Below, piece by piece: positions 44,719-53,413 of a DNA stretch of 64,000 nucleotides. Source of the stretch: Sporocytophaga sp. (GTDB lineage Bacteria > Bacteroidota > Bacteroidia > Cytophagales > Cytophagaceae); the NCBI RefSeq assembly GCF_017745095.1, contig NZ_JAGHZZ010000017.1, forward strand, positions 25,121 through 89,120, written 5' to 3'. Numbering within the stretch: position 1 is the stretch's first letter; every line of letters begins with the position of its first letter. Under the pieces are notes generated by a model. It was not told the origin of the DNA, searched no databases, and saw only the letters and a program-made list of their open reading frames with translations. A program made the translations under genes and the position numbers.

Positions 44719-45390
44719 ATGAAAACTAGATCGCTATCATTTGCTGTTTCGCCAGAAATTGGAAAAGTTTCTGCCGAGTTGATTATTCCTGATGATCCAA
44801 TATGTATAATGACACTGGCGCATGGAGCGGGTGCGGGAATGAATCATGAATTCATGGTGTCGATTTCAAAGTCACTTGCCGAAAAAAACTTTGCGATACT
44901 TCGATTCAATTTTCCATTTATGGAAAATCAAAAGAGAAGACCTGATTCTCCTGCTGTAGCTCACAAAACGATTGAAGTGGCGATTAAAAAAGCCTATGAA
45001 TTATTCCCTTCTCTTCCGGTGTTTGTAGCGGGCAAATCTTTTGGAGGAAGAATGAGTTCACAATATTTGGCAATGCAGCCGACAACTGATGTAAAGGGAA
45101 TTATATTTTTTGGATTTCCGCTTCATCAACCTGGAAAACCTTCTTTAGAAAGAGCAGAACATCTAAAGAGTATAGCAGTACCAATGCTTTTTTTGCAGGG
45201 TACCAAAGATACTTTGGCATCGAATGACCTGATAGAGAAAGTTTGCGCTTCCCTTCATTTAGCAACCCTTATAACAATTGAAAAAGCAAATCATGCATTC
45301 AAGGCAGGAAAACAAGATCTCATGCCGATACTTATAGATTCAACTAAATTGTGGGTTCATAAGCAAATAAGAGGTGATACAAAATCGTGA
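44719..45390 (+). CDS. alpha/beta hydrolase (Tex30/KANL3-like)
   Basis: A 223-residue cytosolic alpha/beta hydrolase. LAHGAGAGMNHEFM near residue 33 forms the oxyanion region; the nucleophile Ser sits in GKSFGGRMSS (about residue 114); the last His is in KANHAF (about 196). It resembles the small KANL3/Tex30 group of unknown substrate. A diverged duplicate of its last 150 bp plus downstream sequence lies 3 kb away (48321). Confidence 0.85.
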   Translation: MKTRSLSFAVSPEIGKVSAELIIPDDPICIMTLAHGAGAGMNHEFMVSISKSLAEKNFAILRFNFPFMENQKRRPDSPAVAHKTIEVAIKKAYELFPSLPVFVAGKSFGGRMSSQYLAMQPTTDVKGIIFFGFPLHQPGKPSLERAEHLKSIAVPMLFLQGTKDTLASNDLIEKVCASLHLATLITIEKANHAFKAGKQDLMPILIDSTKLWVHKQIRGDTKS

Positions 45391-45530
45391 GTGGCTATTT
45401 AAAATCCTCTCTCATTACAAAAGCGAGGACACATTATCAATATATCTCTTAACTGTATTACCCTCTACACAAATTGCACGTTTTAGAAAAGTGCGCCAGC
45501 TTCATGAGTTGGCAGTGGAGGGATAGCTGG
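45245..45530 (+). repeat. duplicated segment, copy 1
   Basis: The last 146 bp of the hydrolase gene and about 140 bp beyond it. The same segment, with about 75-80 percent identity by eye, recurs at 48321-48625. The terminal part (45459-45530) belongs to a wider repeat family (ACACAAATTGCAC ... GCCAGCTTC-TGAGTTG) also seen at 58864-58935 and, in part, at 54355. Confidence 0.7.
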
Positions 45531-45562
45531 AATAAATAAACACAATGCAGGCTAATACCAAA

Positions 45563-46549
45563 ATGAAAAAAATAATATATCTATTCACACTTGGAGTTCT
45601 ATTAATTCATCACTCAGGATATTGTCAATTAAATATCATAGAAATGGATAACTCAGAACAAGGTGTTAACAGTTTATCAATTAGTAAGGATTCTAGTTTT
45701 ATTTTGGTTGGACAGAAAACTCATGTTGAATTAAATACAGGTTCCGAAATAATTAATCTACAAGGATCTTATGCGATTTTTGATAAGCATTCTCACAACA
45801 TAATAACCTATTCAAATACAGATGAGTATAGCAGTAAACTTTATGTATATGAGTATAATGGCAAAGAACTTAATTCCTTTCCCATCAATGGCAGAATAAC
45901 AGGCATTTGCAACTCCACAGAGCAAAACATATTGATTTCAGCAATTATAAAAAAAGGAGATGATGATTCAGGAATACTTTTACTATTGAATATTTCCAAT
46001 GGAAATCAAAGAAGTATTTTTAGCCCAGTCATTGCAGAATTAACATCTGTACATCTATTATCCAATAAAAATATAGCGCTAACAGGTACAGGCAAAAACT
46101 ATATAATTAATCAAGATGGAATAATAATTAAAGAAATATATGCACCGAGCCGGAGTTTTGGAAAGACAAGTTTAGACAACAAGCTGTTCCTAATTTTACA
46201 AGAATATTCTGATGGAAGTTATATAGATATTTATGGTGAAAATGGCGATTTTATTGAGAAAATTGAATTCAAACACCGTCACAATCCAGTAAATGGTACT
46301 CGCAGATGCAATGAATGTATTTCAAAATATGCATCTTTTGTAGATTTTGATTTATCCCCTGATAAGAAATTCTTAGTTGCAAAAGATCAAGAAGATAAAG
46401 TTTACTTACTGGACATTAACCGAAAATTGATTGAAATATACAATGCATCTGGAAGCTGGTCATTTATGACTTTTATAGATAATAATAGGTTTATCTACCT
46501 CGATCTAAATGATAAAAAAGTAAAGTTAATAAAAATTAAAAGCACGTAG
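45563..46549 (+). CDS. secreted beta-propeller-like protein
   Basis: About 328 residues from the ATG at 45563, where a signal peptide begins (KKIIYLFTLGVLLIHHSGYCQ); the frame is open from 45545. The mature protein shows repeating beta units of 40-45 residues with patterns such as VNSLSISKDSSFILVG and FVDFDLSPDKKFLVAKDQED, as in WD40/quinoprotein propellers. A Cys pair (RRCNECI) lies near residue 253. No sorting domain is present. Function unknown. Confidence 0.7.
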   Translation: MKKIIYLFTLGVLLIHHSGYCQLNIIEMDNSEQGVNSLSISKDSSFILVGQKTHVELNTGSEIINLQGSYAIFDKHSHNIITYSNTDEYSSKLYVYEYNGKELNSFPINGRITGICNSTEQNILISAIIKKGDDDSGILLLLNISNGNQRSIFSPVIAELTSVHLLSNKNIALTGTGKNYIINQDGIIIKEIYAPSRSFGKTSLDNKLFLILQEYSDGSYIDIYGENGDFIEKIEFKHRHNPVNGTRRCNECISKYASFVDFDLSPDKKFLVAKDQEDKVYLLDINRKLIEIYNASGSWSFMTFIDNNRFIYLDLNDKKVKLIKIKST

Positions 46550-46660
46550 CAAAGCTTAAGTCTATATGACTTCGGCTTACAAATGAGAGTACGTTTTTAA
46601 TTTATGGTTTAAAGGATAGCTTTATATTACCTCGCTTATGCTTGAACCAGCGTAGCTTTT

Positions 46661-46735
46661 ATCACTAACAAATAGGATAAAAGATATGATGAAGAAAAAT
46701 TAACTCAATATAATAGAAAGGTTTTAGCAGAAGGA
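46661..46735 (+). repeat. 145-bp element, partial copy
   Basis: The inner part only of the element found complete at 50236 and 52074 (ATCACTAACAAATAGGATAA and on). Both terminal inverted repeats are missing. Confidence 0.6.
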
Positions 46736-46830
46736 ATGATTTAATTCCCTCTCTTAATTCAATTTTTCTTTAAAATGGTTGAAAATCTAACTAGATTGAA
46801 TATCCGTAATGGATAATCTTAAAGATTGAT

Positions 46831-48210
46831 ATGAATTACAGGAAATTGTTGTTTTTTAAAGTTCTTTTCGTGCTCTCAATTAGTTTTAACTTCAGGGCAT
46901 TCTCTCAGATTCCTAAACCTGCATTGGTAGGTTATTGGCAGAACTGGTCAACAGGCCTTAAACTAACTGATGTTCATGATGCTTATAATGTAATACAGCT
47001 AGCCTTTGGTACTACTGAAGGTTCTTCATTATCCAAAATCACTTTCAGTCTGCCATTGGATTATGAAAAGAATTCATTTATGGCAGATATTGATGTACTC
47101 CATTCGAAAGGAAAAGTTGTAATATTAAGCCTGGGGGGAGGCAATGATCCCATCAGGCTGGATAATGAGGAAGCGAAACAGGAATTTATAAGTTCTGTGA
47201 ACTTTATTCTTCAAAGTTTTAATTACAAATTCGATGGTATAGATATAGATTTTGAATCAAGCTCAATGGCTTTCGGAAGTTCGTGGACTATGAATGATCC
47301 TGCACCTGCTCAGACAAATCTGATAGAGGCAATAAAGATACTGATGATTGATTACAAAAATGCTACTGGTAAAAAGATGTTACTAACAATGGCGCCTGAG
47401 ACAGTTTACCTGATGGGAGCATTGAGTTCTTATCAGATTAATAATCTTAACGGAGGTGCCATGTTACCTATTATCGAGCAATTACAAGATGATATAGATT
47501 TGCTTCATTGCCAGTATTACAATGCAGGTGGAGCTGGAGGGGGTACTTTTGCAATTGATGGAATGGTCTATTTCGATGATAGTGATCCTGATTATATCAC
47601 ATCCATGACAGAAAGTATTATTAAAGGGTTTCCTTTGTTAAAGAACAAAGGTATTTATAAAGGTTTTCCAGCATCTAAAGTGGCAATTGGCCTTCCAGCT
47701 AAATCCAGTAGTTGTAACCTAGGAACAGGTAGTGGTTATAATAGTCCTGAAGATGTTTGCAGAGCTATAAAGTATATTCAAGGGGAAATATCAAAACCTT
47801 CGGATTTTACCTATACCCTTACTTCTTCATATCCAGATCTGGCAGGGCTTATGACCTGGTCGATCAATAAGGACAGGAATATATGTGAAGGAGTTTATTC
47901 ATTTGCTGAGAATTTTTCTTGTGCTTTCGAGGCATTAACTGCGTTGCAGAATGAGTTAAATGAAAATAACGGAATTATTCTTTATCCAAATCCTGCCTCT
48001 GATTATTTAGACTTAAGATTTGAAGTCAATTTATATGGGGTAACCAATTTTGATATCATCAATGTTAATGGAGAAGTAGTGTACCAGGGAAGCATGTTAT
48101 CAGGAGAGAAAAATTATAATCTGGATATCAGCAATTTTAAACCCGGTCTTTACTTTCTTGTGGTGCTTTCCAGCAATATGAAGTTGAACAAACGTTTTGT
48201 AAAATACTGA
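46831..48210 (+). CDS. GH18 chitinase, T9SS
   Basis: A 459-residue exported enzyme. Signal peptide 1-26; GH18 barrel (about 30-370) with the full active motif FDGIDIDFE (Glu 142 is the acid), start strand ALVGYWQNW, SLGGG and LMTWSINKD near the end; T9SS sorting domain (about 380-459, ILYPNPASDYLDL). It hydrolyses chitin or related beta-1,4-GlcNAc polymers. Length and spacing fit a bacterial chitinase of subfamily A/C type. It is monocistronic; a terminator follows. Confidence 0.92.
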   Translation: MNYRKLLFFKVLFVLSISFNFRAFSQIPKPALVGYWQNWSTGLKLTDVHDAYNVIQLAFGTTEGSSLSKITFSLPLDYEKNSFMADIDVLHSKGKVVILSLGGGNDPIRLDNEEAKQEFISSVNFILQSFNYKFDGIDIDFESSSMAFGSSWTMNDPAPAQTNLIEAIKILMIDYKNATGKKMLLTMAPETVYLMGALSSYQINNLNGGAMLPIIEQLQDDIDLLHCQYYNAGGAGGGTFAIDGMVYFDDSDPDYITSMTESIIKGFPLLKNKGIYKGFPASKVAIGLPAKSSSCNLGTGSGYNSPEDVCRAIKYIQGEISKPSDFTYTLTSSYPDLAGLMTWSINKDRNICEGVYSFAENFSCAFEALTALQNELNENNGIILYPNPASDYLDLRFEVNLYGVTNFDIINVNGEVVYQGSMLSGEKNYNLDISNFKPGLYFLVVLSSNMKLNKRFVKY

Positions 48211-48273
48211 TAATCTTGTTACCCCTTTCTCCCCGGTTGGTGAGACAATATAGCCGTCAACCTAAGAAATAAC

Positions 48274-48303
48274 AAAGCCATTTTACATGGCTTTATTTTA
48301 TTT
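48274..48303 (+). terminator. rho-independent terminator
   Basis: AAAGCCAT (48274-48281) pairs with ATGGCTTT (48287-48294), followed by ATTTTATTTTCC. It ends the chitinase transcript. An ATAGCCGTCAAC sequence (shared with the 57.5 kb island) lies just before it. Confidence 0.8.
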
Positions 48304-48320
48304 TCCTTGTTTATTTGTGT

Positions 48321-48625
48321 GCGCTTCCTTCATTTAGCAACAACCCTCATAGAAATTGAAGGAGCAAATCATGCATTCAATGCAGGAAAAGGAGATCTCG
48401 TGTCGATACTTAGAGATTCAACTAAATTCTGGGTTAATAAGCAAATAAGAGGTGAGACAAAATCGTGAGTGGCTATTTAATATCCTCTCTCATCCTCTCG
48501 CATTACAAATGCGAAGCCGTATTATCAATATGTTTCTTAAATGTATTAATAAATCTCTCTAACATAAATTACACGCTTTATAAAAGCGACGCCAGCTTCT
48601 GAGTTGATATTCGCGGGAAATCTGG
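48321..48625 (+). pseudogene. remnant of duplicated hydrolase tail
   Basis: Second copy of 45245-45530. The first 50 bp are frameshifted and carry stops, but from about 48352 the reading matches the hydrolase C-terminus (EIEGANHAFNAGKGDL to WVNKQIRGETKS and a stop). There is no upstream gene, so this is a dead fragment. The right half contains the dispersed repeat with TGAGTTGATATTCGCGGG. Confidence 0.7.
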
Positions 48626-48727
48626 GGTTCAATCAAATATATTTAAAGCCTGAAGGGCTGATATGTCATGTGAGATTTTTAAAACCCAATAGTCCTCGTC
48701 CTAGCAAGGGCTATTGGGAGCTTAATT

Positions 48728-49797
48728 TTATCTTACAATCAAACATTCCTGTCGCCTTCCTTTTTCTGTTACTATTTCAATTACATATGTTTCGGGTTTT
48801 AATTCTTTGGTAGATATTGAATTCATATTACACAACCATCTATTTGATTAAGAATACGCCCATTTAAATCATATATGCTGGTTGAATAGTTACTTGTTTT
48901 ATTGATTTTAAATCAATATTTATAGTTACAGGCTCACCTGCCAAAACAGGATTAGGGAATATTAATGGAGCATTACCAGTAAGCAAAAAACGTTTTCAAT
49001 TCTTCTTTTTGTCCATCAATGTCAAGTTGAACAACTTTGATATAGCAGGAGGAGTTTAATGGAAAAGAATAAGAGTATTCAGTAATTCCGGTAGTATTAT
49101 TCATTCCTTCAAGAAATCCTGTTGCCAGAAAGTTTATACCATCTTCACTTTTATATATTTCAAATCCTGCATTGTTTTTCTCAGTTATGGTTTTCCACTT
49201 GAGCACTATGCGTGAAGATTCCATCTTATAAGAAATGTCTGTTAATCGCACAGGTGTTACAAATACCAGGAAGAGTGTAAGAAAGGGATTAATATTGCCT
49301 AATGATGTGGATGGAAGATGACCTAAAAATCCGGATCCGTCTATAAATCCTGAATTCTGAAAAGTGCCATAGGAGGACAATAGACCATTGACTACAACTC
49401 CATTGCTGTTATTGACGAAGCTATTTAAAATAGTTATCTGGGAAAGTGCTCCTACAATTAAACCTCCTGATTGGACATTAAGATCAGTGGTTAATATTTG
49501 CACGTTCATTAAGTCTAATACGCCTCCCTTGATAGTGATAGAACTGCCATTTAATGTTTGCCCGTTGTCAATAACAATACTGCCGCCGGAGCTTATTGTT
49601 ATATTTGTGTAATTCAGGTTATTGCTTACCGTCACATTGTCTGTTTCCGATGGTAAACAGTTGCAAGAAGGCCCACCTGGGGTTGTTGACCAATTGTTTG
49701 GATCGTCCCATGATCCATCATTAAGACTATAAAGGTTTGCTGAAAAAACAGAGTAACAGTTAAAGTATATTAAGGAGAAAAGAAAAAATTTATTCAT
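48728..49797 (-). pseudogene. broken T9SS cargo gene
   Basis: The intact-looking part (48973-49797, 274 residues) has a signal peptide, WDDPNNWSTTPGGPSCNCLP and pectate-lyase-like beta repeats, then a fibronectin-like segment (VLKWKTITEKNNAGFEIYKS). It stops after KTFFAYW. Removing one A in the run at 48985-48990 instead gives KTFLLTGNAPLIFPNPV, the start of a T9SS sorting domain, which then continues in other frames (YDLNGRILNQIDG, and NSISTKELKPETYVIEIV) to a natural end at 48728. Three frameshifts thus split it. Without the sorting domain it could not be exported by T9SS. Confidence 0.75.
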
Positions 49798-50235
49798 GAA
49801 TAATTATTTATTAAAAATACAAAGTTATGTTTATAAATAATTTTTACAATCGAATTGATAAACTTATGAATGCAGTTTTATCTGATTTAATTATGAAAAA
49901 ATCTTTATGAAACTGTAAATGAACTATTTATTTATAAAGTAGAAAGACTTAAAAGTTAGATAGAATTTGAAATAAAAAGTTTAATCTAATTTCGTAAACT
50001 GATTTTTTTGACACGATTGATCCCTTTTCGAATAATTACTTTTGATTCTACATTTCTTAAAGTATTGAATCAGATAGCATCAGTTGGCATACATTTTTCC
50101 TCGGTAGCTGCGCTCGCTTAATGTCGTTAAGTTAAGGAATTTTATTGTTGGATAATTGAATTAAGTATCTTGGATAAAATAAATAAGAGTAAAGCTGATT
50201 CTGTTTATAGAAAGGACTTTTTTCACACACATACC
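49798..50235. other. intergenic, no gene
   Basis: About 440 bp, AT-rich, without a credible ORF or clear repeat. A CTCGGTAGCTGCGCTCGC stretch near 50100 is GC-rich compared with its surroundings. Confidence 0.35.
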
Positions 50236-50381
50236 GTGTCCTGTCCCCTGACAGGGCACTCTTTCTTTAGCAATTAATCTTATCACTGACATATAGGATA
50301 AAGATATGATGAAGCAAAATTAACTCAATATATAGAAAGGTTGTAGCAGAAAAAAAATGTGGCCTGTCGGGAACAGACCAC
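50236..50381 (+). repeat. 145-bp TIR element, copy 1
   Basis: Left end starts GTGTCCTGTCCCC and right end finishes with CAGACCAC. The left terminus and the reverse complement of a full right terminus (as in the second copy) agree at 20 of 24 positions. The inner part is AT-rich and non-coding. A second copy lies at 52074-52217 in the same direction, and partial copies at 46661, 54749 and 59669. MITE-like, but no transposase was found. Confidence 0.65.
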
Positions 50382-50390
50382 ATAGCAGCC

Positions 50391-50426
50391 TTCACATGAA
50401 TACATTGTTCATGTGAAAGCTTTTTT
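50391..50426 (+). terminator. plus-strand terminator without a gene
   Basis: TTCACATGAA (50391-50400) pairs perfectly with TTCATGTGAA (50408-50417), followed by AGCTTTTTTT. It is oriented for plus-strand transcripts, yet no plus-strand gene precedes it. It may stop transcription that comes out of the repeat element. Confidence 0.7.
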
Positions 50427-50440
50427 TATTTTTTCAAAAA

Positions 50441-51994
50441 TTAATAAACAACCACCTTGGTATTTTTTAGATATTCTCCCTTTTCGGATAGAAGTGTCAC
50501 TATGTAAATTCCTTGGCTCAGGTCAGAGATTTCAAAAGTCTGAGGTTTTTGACTTAGATCAAATTGGGTGTGTATTTTTCCTGTCAGGTCTTTTACTTCT
50601 ATATATCCTTTCTGCCTTGGAGCTTTGATATTAATGATTCCTGAAGAAGGATTAGGAAAAATTAGAAAGTCCTGATCGAATGCCTGCAGGTTAGGCAAAG
50701 AGGCTGTTATCGGATAATTTACTCTATAGAGCAAAATATCTCCATCTGTACTTAGTATGGATATATCATGCCCACCAAGAAGGAGTAATTTCTGGTCGCT
50801 TTGAAAAAACATTTGATTAATATTTTCGCTGACAGTTGAAGATTCAAATAAATAAATACCGTTATCCTCAAACGTGTTATCGAAATTTCCTGATTTATCT
50901 AATCTTACCAGGGCAATATTGTATTTTGAATTGTATTCTGTAATGCCTCCTAATAATAGTTTGCCGTCTTTGATAAGAATTGTGGAGAATGAATCATGAA
51001 AGTCACTTAATTTAAAATTCAGCAGTCCATCGTCTGAGAAATTAGCATTCAAGGAACCATTGTCATTCAGGCTTATTACAGCCATTTGATCGAAGAAGTT
51101 GTCGCTATAGCTTCCGGCAATATAGATAGTGCCGTCTTCGTCTACTGCAAGATCTCTGAAATCATTAGTAACACCTTGTGGAATCAATACAATCCCGTTT
51201 TCGCCAAAGCTGTTATCCAAAGTCCCGTTGCTATTTATCCTTATTACAGCGCAATAATCTTTGTCTTTTGTGATCTGGCCTAAAAGCATGATCTGTCCGT
51301 TATCCCTGATAAACAATTTATTTAAATGATCACTATGGTCCGAATTAGTGATGATAAGTTTCCCAGTATTGTTGAATGAATTGTCAAAGGAACCGTCTTC
51401 ATTCAGCTTAACAACTGCGATGTCAAAATCATATATATTAGGATCATACGAAATACCGGAAAGAAGCATTTTATTGTCCGGAAGCAATATAAAATCTTTC
51501 AATTGACTTCGGGGAGTGCCTGCAGAAATAAGTAACATGCCATCATCATCAAAAGAATTGTCCAACGAACCATCGCTATTTAATCTTGCAACTGCAAGAT
51601 AGGTTTCAATTGTCGATTCTTTATCGCTGTCAAAACTGGCAGCCACCAGAATTTTGTGATCATCTCTTTCAGCTATTGAGAATGCACGGCTATATTCTGA
51701 GCCAAAAGGAATCGAGACTTTGCCGTTGCCTCCAAATGAAGGGTCTAAGGACCCATCTGATAAGAGCCGAAGTACTGTGGTAACACCGGTAGTATTTGAA
51801 TGATTAGCAGTGGCGGCAATCAGGATTTTACCATCTTTCTGCTCACAAGAGGAAAATGTTTCATCATTCCGGTCTATATCAATAGTAACTTTACCATTAA
51901 TCCCAAATCCATTATCGGGGATGATTTTCTGAGAATAAGAATTTGAAAATAAAAATAATGAGAAAGAAATAGTGGATAGTAAAAGTGTTTTCAT
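50441..51994 (-). CDS. delta-60 propeller protein, T9SS
   Basis: About 517 residues from the ATG at 51994, where a signal peptide starts (KTLLLSTISFSLFLFSNSYS). Residues 25-430 are about seven delta-60 (DUF5122-type) repeats of 50-55 residues, each with LNSDGSLDxSF(G/D)xxG. A T9SS domain closes the protein (FLIFPNPSSGIINI to the end). Likely a surface propeller for binding. Flanked on both sides by the same 145-bp element in direct orientation, which suggests that the segment could have been moved or duplicated as a unit. Confidence 0.85.
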   Translation of the reverse strand: MKTLLLSTISFSLFLFSNSYSQKIIPDNGFGINGKVTIDIDRNDETFSSCEQKDGKILIAATANHSNTTGVTTVLRLLSDGSLDPSFGGNGKVSIPFGSEYSRAFSIAERDDHKILVAASFDSDKESTIETYLAVARLNSDGSLDNSFDDDGMLLISAGTPRSQLKDFILLPDNKMLLSGISYDPNIYDFDIAVVKLNEDGSFDNSFNNTGKLIITNSDHSDHLNKLFIRDNGQIMLLGQITKDKDYCAVIRINSNGTLDNSFGENGIVLIPQGVTNDFRDLAVDEDGTIYIAGSYSDNFFDQMAVISLNDNGSLNANFSDDGLLNFKLSDFHDSFSTILIKDGKLLLGGITEYNSKYNIALVRLDKSGNFDNTFEDNGIYLFESSTVSENINQMFFQSDQKLLLLGGHDISILSTDGDILLYRVNYPITASLPNLQAFDQDFLIFPNPSSGIINIKAPRQKGYIEVKDLTGKIHTQFDLSQKPQTFEISDLSQGIYIVTLLSEKGEYLKNTKVVVY

Positions 51995-52073
51995 AGCATA
52001 AGTATTTGGCATAAAGTACGTTGTGATAGTCCGGATTTCCAAATTTTATAAAGCATTTTCCAGATTTTACACC

Positions 52074-52217
52074 GTGTCCCCTGACAGGGCACTCTTTCTT
52101 TAGCAATTAATCTTATCACTGACAAATAGGATAAAAAATATGATGAAGAAAAATTAACTCATTATATAGAAAGGTTTTAGTAGAAGGAAAATTGTGGCCT
52201 GTCGGGGGACAGACCAC
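52074..52217 (+). repeat. 145-bp TIR element, copy 2
   Basis: Same element as 50236-50381, about 90 percent identical by eye, with a 5-nt deletion in its left end (GTGTCCCCTGACAGGGCAC) and a complete right end (GTGGCCTGTCGG onward). It lies 80 bp upstream of the delta-60 gene and 195 bp before the first cassette gene. Confidence 0.65.
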
Positions 52218-52351
52218 GGAGCATATTAAATCTTTCCTTTATAAGTCCACCCTGAACCCTTCCAATGGATCTAACTGGCACTTGCTTATATCATGTATAG
52301 ATAAGCACTTTTAACAAAATCAAAAATTTGTTAGATTAGTGGTAAAAGAAA

Positions 52352-52393
52352 AATATACGCCACATGGCGTATATTCAAATGTTGTGCGTTATC
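52352..52393 (+). repeat. attC-like site 1
   Basis: AATATACGCCA (52352-52362) and TGGCGTATATT (52365-52375), an 11-bp perfect inverted repeat with a 2-nt centre, followed 12 nt later by GTTATC. It lies just before the first cassette gene. It could instead be an ordinary operator for that gene. Confidence 0.35.
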
Positions 52394-52411
52394 TTAAAAG
52401 ACGAACCTAAA

Positions 52412-53248
52412 ATGGCAAATGAAATTAAAATAGAAACCTTGCAATTGTTTTCCGTTTTAGACAGAAAACTGATAGAACTTTTAAAATCTCTAACAGCAGA
52501 AGAATGGGATAGCCAAACGGTTGCTAAACTTTGGAAGGTAAAAGACGTGGCTTCTCATTTACTTGACGGAAATTTAAGAGGATTATCTACGTCAAGAGAT
52601 AGTTATTTTGGAGAAAAACCTGAAAATATACAATCTTATCAAGACCTTGTTGGTTTTCTAAATCAATTAAATATGTCTTGGACAAGTGCCACCAAAAGAC
52701 TAAGTCCACAGGTAATTATCAAACTATTAGAAATTACAGGACAAGAATATACCGAACATTTAAAAACACTTAATCCGTTTGAAAATGCTATTTTTTCAGT
52801 GGCTTGGGCAGGACAAGAAACTTCGCCTAATTGGTTTCACATAGCGAGAGAATACACAGAAAAATTTTTACATCAACAACAAATTAGGGACGCAGTTGGC
52901 AGGCAAGGAATTATGACAAAGGAGTTTTTTTACCCATTTGTAGATACATTTATGTTTGCTTTCCCTCACACATTTAGGGATATTTCAGCAGAAAACGGAA
53001 CAATAGTTTCCATTGAGGTAAGCACAGAACTTGGCGGAATTTGGAGTATTGTGAAAACAGACAAGGGTTGGGATTTAGACAAAAGTAAAAACCTTTACCC
53101 TACTTCTAAGATAGTCATTGACCCTGAAACAGTTTGGAAATTATTTTCAAAAAGTTGGAAACCTGAACAAGTTATAGACAAAGTTAAAATAATGGGAAAC
53201 ATTGACTTGGCAAAACAAGCCCTAAACATAGTTGCGGTAATGGCGTAA
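52412..53248 (+). CDS. mycothiol-type isomerase/DinB-like protein
   Basis: About 278 residues from ATG 52412 (ANEIKIETLQLF); the longer frame would start inside the palindrome before it. Residues 1-155 look like the MDMPI_N/DinB four-helix fold (WKVKDVASHLLDGNL gives the metal-binding His pattern), residues 185-278 like the SCP2-type C-terminal domain (IEVSTELGGIWSIV). Members act as thiol-dependent isomerases or transferases. Base use differs from its neighbours (many AAA/GAC/ACA). It lies between two inverted-repeat sites, as integron cassettes do. Confidence 0.75.
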   Translation: MANEIKIETLQLFSVLDRKLIELLKSLTAEEWDSQTVAKLWKVKDVASHLLDGNLRGLSTSRDSYFGEKPENIQSYQDLVGFLNQLNMSWTSATKRLSPQVIIKLLEITGQEYTEHLKTLNPFENAIFSVAWAGQETSPNWFHIAREYTEKFLHQQQIRDAVGRQGIMTKEFFYPFVDTFMFAFPHTFRDISAENGTIVSIEVSTELGGIWSIVKTDKGWDLDKSKNLYPTSKIVIDPETVWKLFSKSWKPEQVIDKVKIMGNIDLAKQALNIVAVMA

Positions 53249-53262
53249 CAAAAAAGACAAAC

Positions 53263-53397
53263 GCACAACATCGTATTGGCAATAGTGGGGCTGACAGTTA
53301 TAAACTCAATATTTGTAATTCTATTGGGCATTTATGCAAATGTTGGGCTGACGTTTTTCAAATGCCCCACCATCGCCAATACGTAGCCGTTATGTGC
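53263..53397 (+). repeat. attC-like site 2
   Basis: Outer ends GCACAAC (53263-53269) and GTTATGT (53389-53395). Inner 20-bp arms (53272-53291 and 53364-53383) pair at 18 of 20 positions; the loop of about 70 nt contains a second short repeat. This architecture (R''-L''-loop-L'-R') resembles an integron attC site placed between two genes. The R' end departs from the GTTRRRY consensus at one position. Confidence 0.5.
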
Positions 53398-53413
53398 CAT
53401 TTTATTTTGACAA

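Noticed and set aside
48604..48813. 69-codon plus-strand ORF
   Set aside because: It runs over the duplicated repeat and antisense to the sorting-domain remains of the broken T9SS gene, so it is a chance frame.
52330..52336. GTTAGAT, a perfect classical integron R' core
   Set aside because: It is not linked to a matching R'' and inverted arms in the right positions, so it is likely a coincidence near attC-like site 1.
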